DNA of 64,000 nt from Chloroflexota bacterium (lineage in GTDB: Bacteria > Chloroflexota > Anaerolineae > Anaerolineales > Villigracilaceae), in assembly GCA_016195815.1 (NCBI GenBank), contig JACPYX010000001.1, forward strand, positions 109,955 through 173,954, in the 5' to 3' direction. Below are positions 60,399 to 64,000 of the stretch, in pieces (the first letter of the stretch is position 1; each line of letters opens with the position of its first letter). The position numbers and the translations under genes were made by a program. The notes below the pieces were generated by a model that saw only the letters and a list, made by a program, of their open reading frames with translations, did no database searches and had not been told where the DNA came from.

Positions 60399-61457
60399 AT
60401 GAATTTCAAAATAACCCTCCTCCCCGGCGACGGCATCGGTCCCGAAGTGGTCGCCGAGGCTGTCCGCGTGCTGGATGCCATTGCCAGTAAGCACGGACAT
60501 TCATTCAAATTTACCGAACGATTGATGGGCGGCTGTTCGATTGATAAATTCGGTTCGTCGCTCACAGATGAAACTCTTGCCGATTGCAAATCTGCAGACG
60601 CGGTTTTGCTCGGCGCAGTCGGCGGCCCAAAGTGGGACGACCCGTCCGCGAAGGACCGCCCCGAACGCGGATTGCTTGCGTTGCGAAAAGGCCTCGGCGT
60701 GTTCGCGAATCTTCGTCCTGTGAAAGCGCATTCGGCGCTGATGGAATGGTCGCCGCTCAAGCCGGAGAAACTCAAGGGCGTGGATATCATGGTCGTGCGC
60801 GAACTGACGGGCGGTTTATATTTTGGCTGGCCGAAGGGACGCGATGTCAAAGATGGCCGCGAACGCGCGGTGGATACGCTCGAATATTACGATTACGAAG
60901 TCAAACGCGTGATGGAGCTTGCATTTAAATTGGCGAAAGGCAGGAAGAAAAAAGTTGCCTCAGTGGATAAAGCCAACGTCCTGGAATCATCCCGCTTATG
61001 GCGGCAGATTGCGGCTCAAACCGGAAAAGAGAATCCCGGCATCGAACTTGAACACGTTTTGGTGGATACCGCTTCGATGAAACTGATAACTTCACCTGCA
61101 TCGTTTGACGTGGTCGTCACCGAAAACATGTTCGGCGATATTCTCACAGACGAGGCGTCTGTGTTGGCGGGTTCTATGGGGATGTTGCCGTCGGCCAGTT
61201 TAGGAGAGTCCGGCGCGGGGTTGTTCGAGCCGGTGCATGGGTCCGCACCGGATATTGCAGGCAGGGGAATCGCAAATCCGATTGGCGCGATTCTTTCGTC
61301 GGCAATGATGCTGCGCCATTCATTCAAACTCGAGGCCGAAGCCGCGTCCATTGAAAAGGCCGTGGACGATGTGATAACATCCGGCGCGCGTACTGCCGAC
61401 ATTGGCGGCAAGTTAACGACCCGTCAAATGACGGATGAAATCATCAAAAGAATGTAG
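60399..61457 (+). CDS. leuB: 3-isopropylmalate dehydrogenase
   Basis: [65 protein letters not shown]. Confidence 0.96.
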   Translation: MNFKITLLPGDGIGPEVVAEAVRVLDAIASKHGHSFKFTERLMGGCSIDKFGSSLTDETLADCKSADAVLLGAVGGPKWDDPSAKDRPERGLLALRKGLGVFANLRPVKAHSALMEWSPLKPEKLKGVDIMVVRELTGGLYFGWPKGRDVKDGRERAVDTLEYYDYEVKRVMELAFKLAKGRKKKVASVDKANVLESSRLWRQIAAQTGKENPGIELEHVLVDTASMKLITSPASFDVVVTENMFGDILTDEASVLAGSMGMLPSASLGESGAGLFEPVHGSAPDIAGRGIANPIGAILSSAMMLRHSFKLEAEAASIEKAVDDVITSGARTADIGGKLTTRQMTDEIIKRM

Positions 61458-61469
61458 AGGAAAATTATC

Positions 61470-62390
61470 ATGGGCATGGAATCGAAGTTCATCTGGATGA
61501 ACGGTGAAATGGTGCCGTTCGAAAAAGCAACCCTGCATTTTCTCACGCCCGCACTGCATTATGGCGCGGCAGTGTTCGAGGGAATTCGAGCATATAACAC
61601 GGCGAAAGGGCCGGCGGTCTTTCGCTTGAATGAACATACCGAGCGCTTGTTCGACTCGGCGCGCGTGCTTGGCTTTCGTGAATTCCCGTGGACGGCGGCG
61701 CAGGTGAGCGCGGCTGTCAAGCAGACTGTGAAGGCGAACGGTTTTGCCGATTGCTACATCCGCCCGCTTCTGTACCTGGACGGCGGCGGCTGGAACCTGA
61801 ACGTGGATTTTGGCAAGCCCAGCCTGGCGATTGCTGTGTGGGAATGGGCGAACTATCTCGGCGAGGAAGCGCTCGCAAAAGGGATTCGCGCCAACATCTC
61901 GTCGTTCACGCGCCATCATCCGAATGTTTCAATGACCAAGGCCAAGATCGCAGGCAACTATGTCAACAGCATTCTCGCCAAAACCGAGTCGCAGCGGCTT
62001 GGATTTGAAGAAGCCATCATGCTTGATCCGCAGGGATACATTGCGGAATGCACCGGCGAGAATCTATTCCTGGTGCGCGATGGAAAAGTCATCACGCCGT
62101 CCACTGCGCCCGTGCTGGAAGGCATCACGCGTCACACGATTTTGACGATTGCAAAAGATTTGGGTTATGAAATTCTCGAACAACCGGTTTCCCGCGACCA
62201 GCTCTATGTTGCCGACGAAGTATTTGTGTGCGGAACGGCTGCCGAGTGCATTGGCCTGAGCGAAATTGACTTCCGCAAGATCGGCGATGGAAAATCCGGC
62301 AGGATCACGCGTGAGATTCAAAATGTGTATCACGACGCGATCCGTGGAAAGATCGCAAAATATGAGTCGTGGTGTGATTACGTTGGGTAA
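61470..62390 (+). CDS. ilvE: Branched-chain amino acid aminotransferase
   Basis: LTPALHYGAAVFEGIRAYNTAKGPAVFRLNEHTERLFDSARVL; GYIAECTGENLFLVRDGKVITP. Confidence 0.96.
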   Translation: MGMESKFIWMNGEMVPFEKATLHFLTPALHYGAAVFEGIRAYNTAKGPAVFRLNEHTERLFDSARVLGFREFPWTAAQVSAAVKQTVKANGFADCYIRPLLYLDGGGWNLNVDFGKPSLAIAVWEWANYLGEEALAKGIRANISSFTRHHPNVSMTKAKIAGNYVNSILAKTESQRLGFEEAIMLDPQGYIAECTGENLFLVRDGKVITPSTAPVLEGITRHTILTIAKDLGYEILEQPVSRDQLYVADEVFVCGTAAECIGLSEIDFRKIGDGKSGRITREIQNVYHDAIRGKIAKYESWCDYVG

Positions 62391-62440
62391 AATCGGATTG
62401 CTGAACTTGTGAGAGAAAAGAAGAACGGAAGATTCGATGG

Positions 62441-62475
62441 AATTGCCCGACTCACAAATGAGTCGGGCAATTTTG
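62441..62475. terminator. Terminator at the end of the ilv-leu operon
   Basis: AATTGCCCGACTCA-CAAA-TGAGTCGGGCAATT-TT, 14-bp perfect arms; also serves the convergent minus-strand gene. Confidence 0.9.
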
Positions 62476-62504
62476 AAACGCGTGATCCATTGCAGCCAGA
62501 AAGT

Positions 62505-63263
62505 TTATCGCGCATCCTGCCCTGCTTCTTTCTCGTTCTCCCGCTGCAGGATCATCACGCGATACGATTCTGAAAACTCGATGCCTTTTTCTTTGCCGCT
62601 TTCCCGCGCCCAATCGCGCATCCATTGATCTACATCGTGCGTGTCGCCCTGGCTGACGTGTTTCTTCAGCGCTTCGATTTTGATATCAATGGTTTCACGA
62701 ATGTCCACCCACGTATCGGGCTTTTCATTCCCGTGAATGTACAACCGTTTAACGTTGTGCGGTTCATACCCCGCCGATAACAGTTCCGGGAAAATGAGCC
62801 GCGTCCCCGCTGACGGGAAGACCGCGTACGTGGCGGCTTCGGCCGCGGCGCGATGATCGGGATGGTTGATGTACTCATTGCCATAAAACCATCCGCTTGG
62901 GTCGCCGGTAATCACTACATCCGGTTTGTGCTGGCGGATGAGACGCGTCAGGTCTTTGCGAAGTCCGAGCGTAGCCACCAGTTCGCCGTCGGGGTAGCGG
63001 AGAAAGACCGTCTGCTTGATCCCGAGTACTTTATTGGCGGCCAGTTGCTCGTCCTCGCGCAGTTGCGCCAGCCTGGGCTTGTAATCCACATCATGCTCGA
63101 TGCTGTTCGAGCCTGAGTCTCCACTGGTGATAAGCACGGAAACGATATCACAGCCTGCCTTTGCCCATTTGGCAAGCGTGCCGGCAACAGTAAAATCCTG
63201 GTCGTCAGGATGGGCTTGAATGCTCATGGCTCGTTTGGGGACGTATTCGGTTTTGTTATCCAT
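62505..63263 (-). CDS. PIG-L family deacetylase
   Basis: AMSIQAHPDDQDFTVAGTLAKWAKAGCDIVSVLITSGDSGS (AHPDD motif); EYINHPDHRAAAEAATYAVFPSA. Confidence 0.92.
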   Translation of the reverse strand: MDNKTEYVPKRAMSIQAHPDDQDFTVAGTLAKWAKAGCDIVSVLITSGDSGSNSIEHDVDYKPRLAQLREDEQLAANKVLGIKQTVFLRYPDGELVATLGLRKDLTRLIRQHKPDVVITGDPSGWFYGNEYINHPDHRAAAEAATYAVFPSAGTRLIFPELLSAGYEPHNVKRLYIHGNEKPDTWVDIRETIDIKIEALKKHVSQGDTHDVDQWMRDWARESGKEKGIEFSESYRVMILQRENEKEAGQDAR

Positions 63264-63409
63264 AGGGGGTGATTTTACCCGCTTTCATATCTTATGGTTA
63301 AGGCTGTAATTCAATCTGCCGTGTCTGATACAATATTTTGGGGCGCCAATGACAAACCATGTTCTGGCACGTGCGGCTTGGCATATATGCGGCTGATGGA
63401 GATCAATAA

Positions 63410-63733
63410 ATGATGGACAGACTCGCGAACAAAAAACTTTTTTGGATTTGGCTGCTGGTGGCGGCAATTCTTTTGAGCATCGCATCGGTATATGCCCAGG
63501 TGGACTATCTTGGTCTCCGTTTCTTGAAAGTGCAACAAGTAAAAGTTCACGGGCAGATGATGGAAGGTGTGGCGGGCAATCCGTGGCAATATCGGATACT
63601 AGCCGATCTGGCGGTTGAGCAATTCATCAAATTATTTAATAAGGCTGGTGTTTCCAGCCCGGCAGTTTCAGCCTTCATAACTTTTAGGTTTCTGCAAAAC
63701 CTGTTGATTTTCTTGTTCGCAGGGATTTACTAG
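63410..63733 (+). pseudogene. Membrane protein, apparently truncated at the IS element boundary
   Basis: MMDRLANKKLFWIWLLVAAILLSIASVYAQVDYLGL...FRFLQNLLIFLFAGIY* ends in mid-hydrophobic segment exactly where the IS-like sequence (TAGACCCCTTGCAAAAG) begins. Confidence 0.5.
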
Positions 63734-64000
63734 ACCCCTTGCAAAAGTCAGTTTGGGTTGAGTTCGAGGTTGTAAATTGCAGCGATCAAATTGAAGCGTA
63801 AGGCAAATCTCTTTCTGCGATTGCGATACTTCTCACTCAGGATACGAAACACTTTCAATTTACGAAAAATATGTTCGATCAAAATGCGTTTTCTAGCCAA
63901 GACACGATTTCTCTGCTGCTCTCTTTGCGTCAGAGCATGATATTTGGATTTCTTGAACGGGGTCTGACAGTTCTCATGAAGTTCTGCCAAACCTTGGTAA
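63731..64000 (-). mobile_element. IS5-like insertion sequence, transposase C-terminus; runs off the right edge
   Basis: Minus-strand YQGLAELHENCQTPFKKSKYHALTQREQQRNRVLARKRILIEHIFRKLKVFRILSEKYRNRRKRFALRFNLIAAIYNLELNPN; typical C-terminal DDE region (E-H-x-x-R-K-L-K-x-F-x-I). Confidence 0.8.

Overview
A 64 kb bacterial chromosomal window. Gene content and protein style suggest Chloroflexota, probably Anaerolineae (an inference, not tested). Most of it is core metabolism: 5-oxoprolinase genes (pxpABC), clpC, msrA, dus, kamA, pheST behind a T-box, coaX, a homocysteine methyltransferase/MTHFR fusion, metH behind a SAM-I riboswitch, a tungstate ABC transporter (tupABC) with an HTH+PBP regulator, an isolated nuoJK pair, and a long ilvDBNC-leuACD-cimA-leuB-ilvE operon. 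No CRISPR array, rRNA, tRNA, prophage or recognisable defence island was found. Observations most worth a second look: (1) a peroxiredoxin-like gene with an in-frame TGA in a UxxC context, followed by a hairpin that fits the bacterial SECIS pattern, i.e. a candidate selenoprotein; (2) a putative Ile/Leu/Val-rich leader peptide plus terminator/antiterminator in front of the ilv-leu operon, suggesting ribosome-mediated attenuation; (3) a copy of the metH 3' end flanking a second family-39-like glycosyltransferase gene, so that the gene lies between direct repeats; (4) several families of palindromic repeats, at least four of which appear as in-frame peptide insertions in conserved enzymes (RlmD, LLM oxidoreductase, PheT, MetH); (5) an OsmC gene split by one extra G in a G6 tract; (6) an unexplained structured segment downstream of tupC. 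All calls come from reading the sequence and the ORF track; no database search was run.
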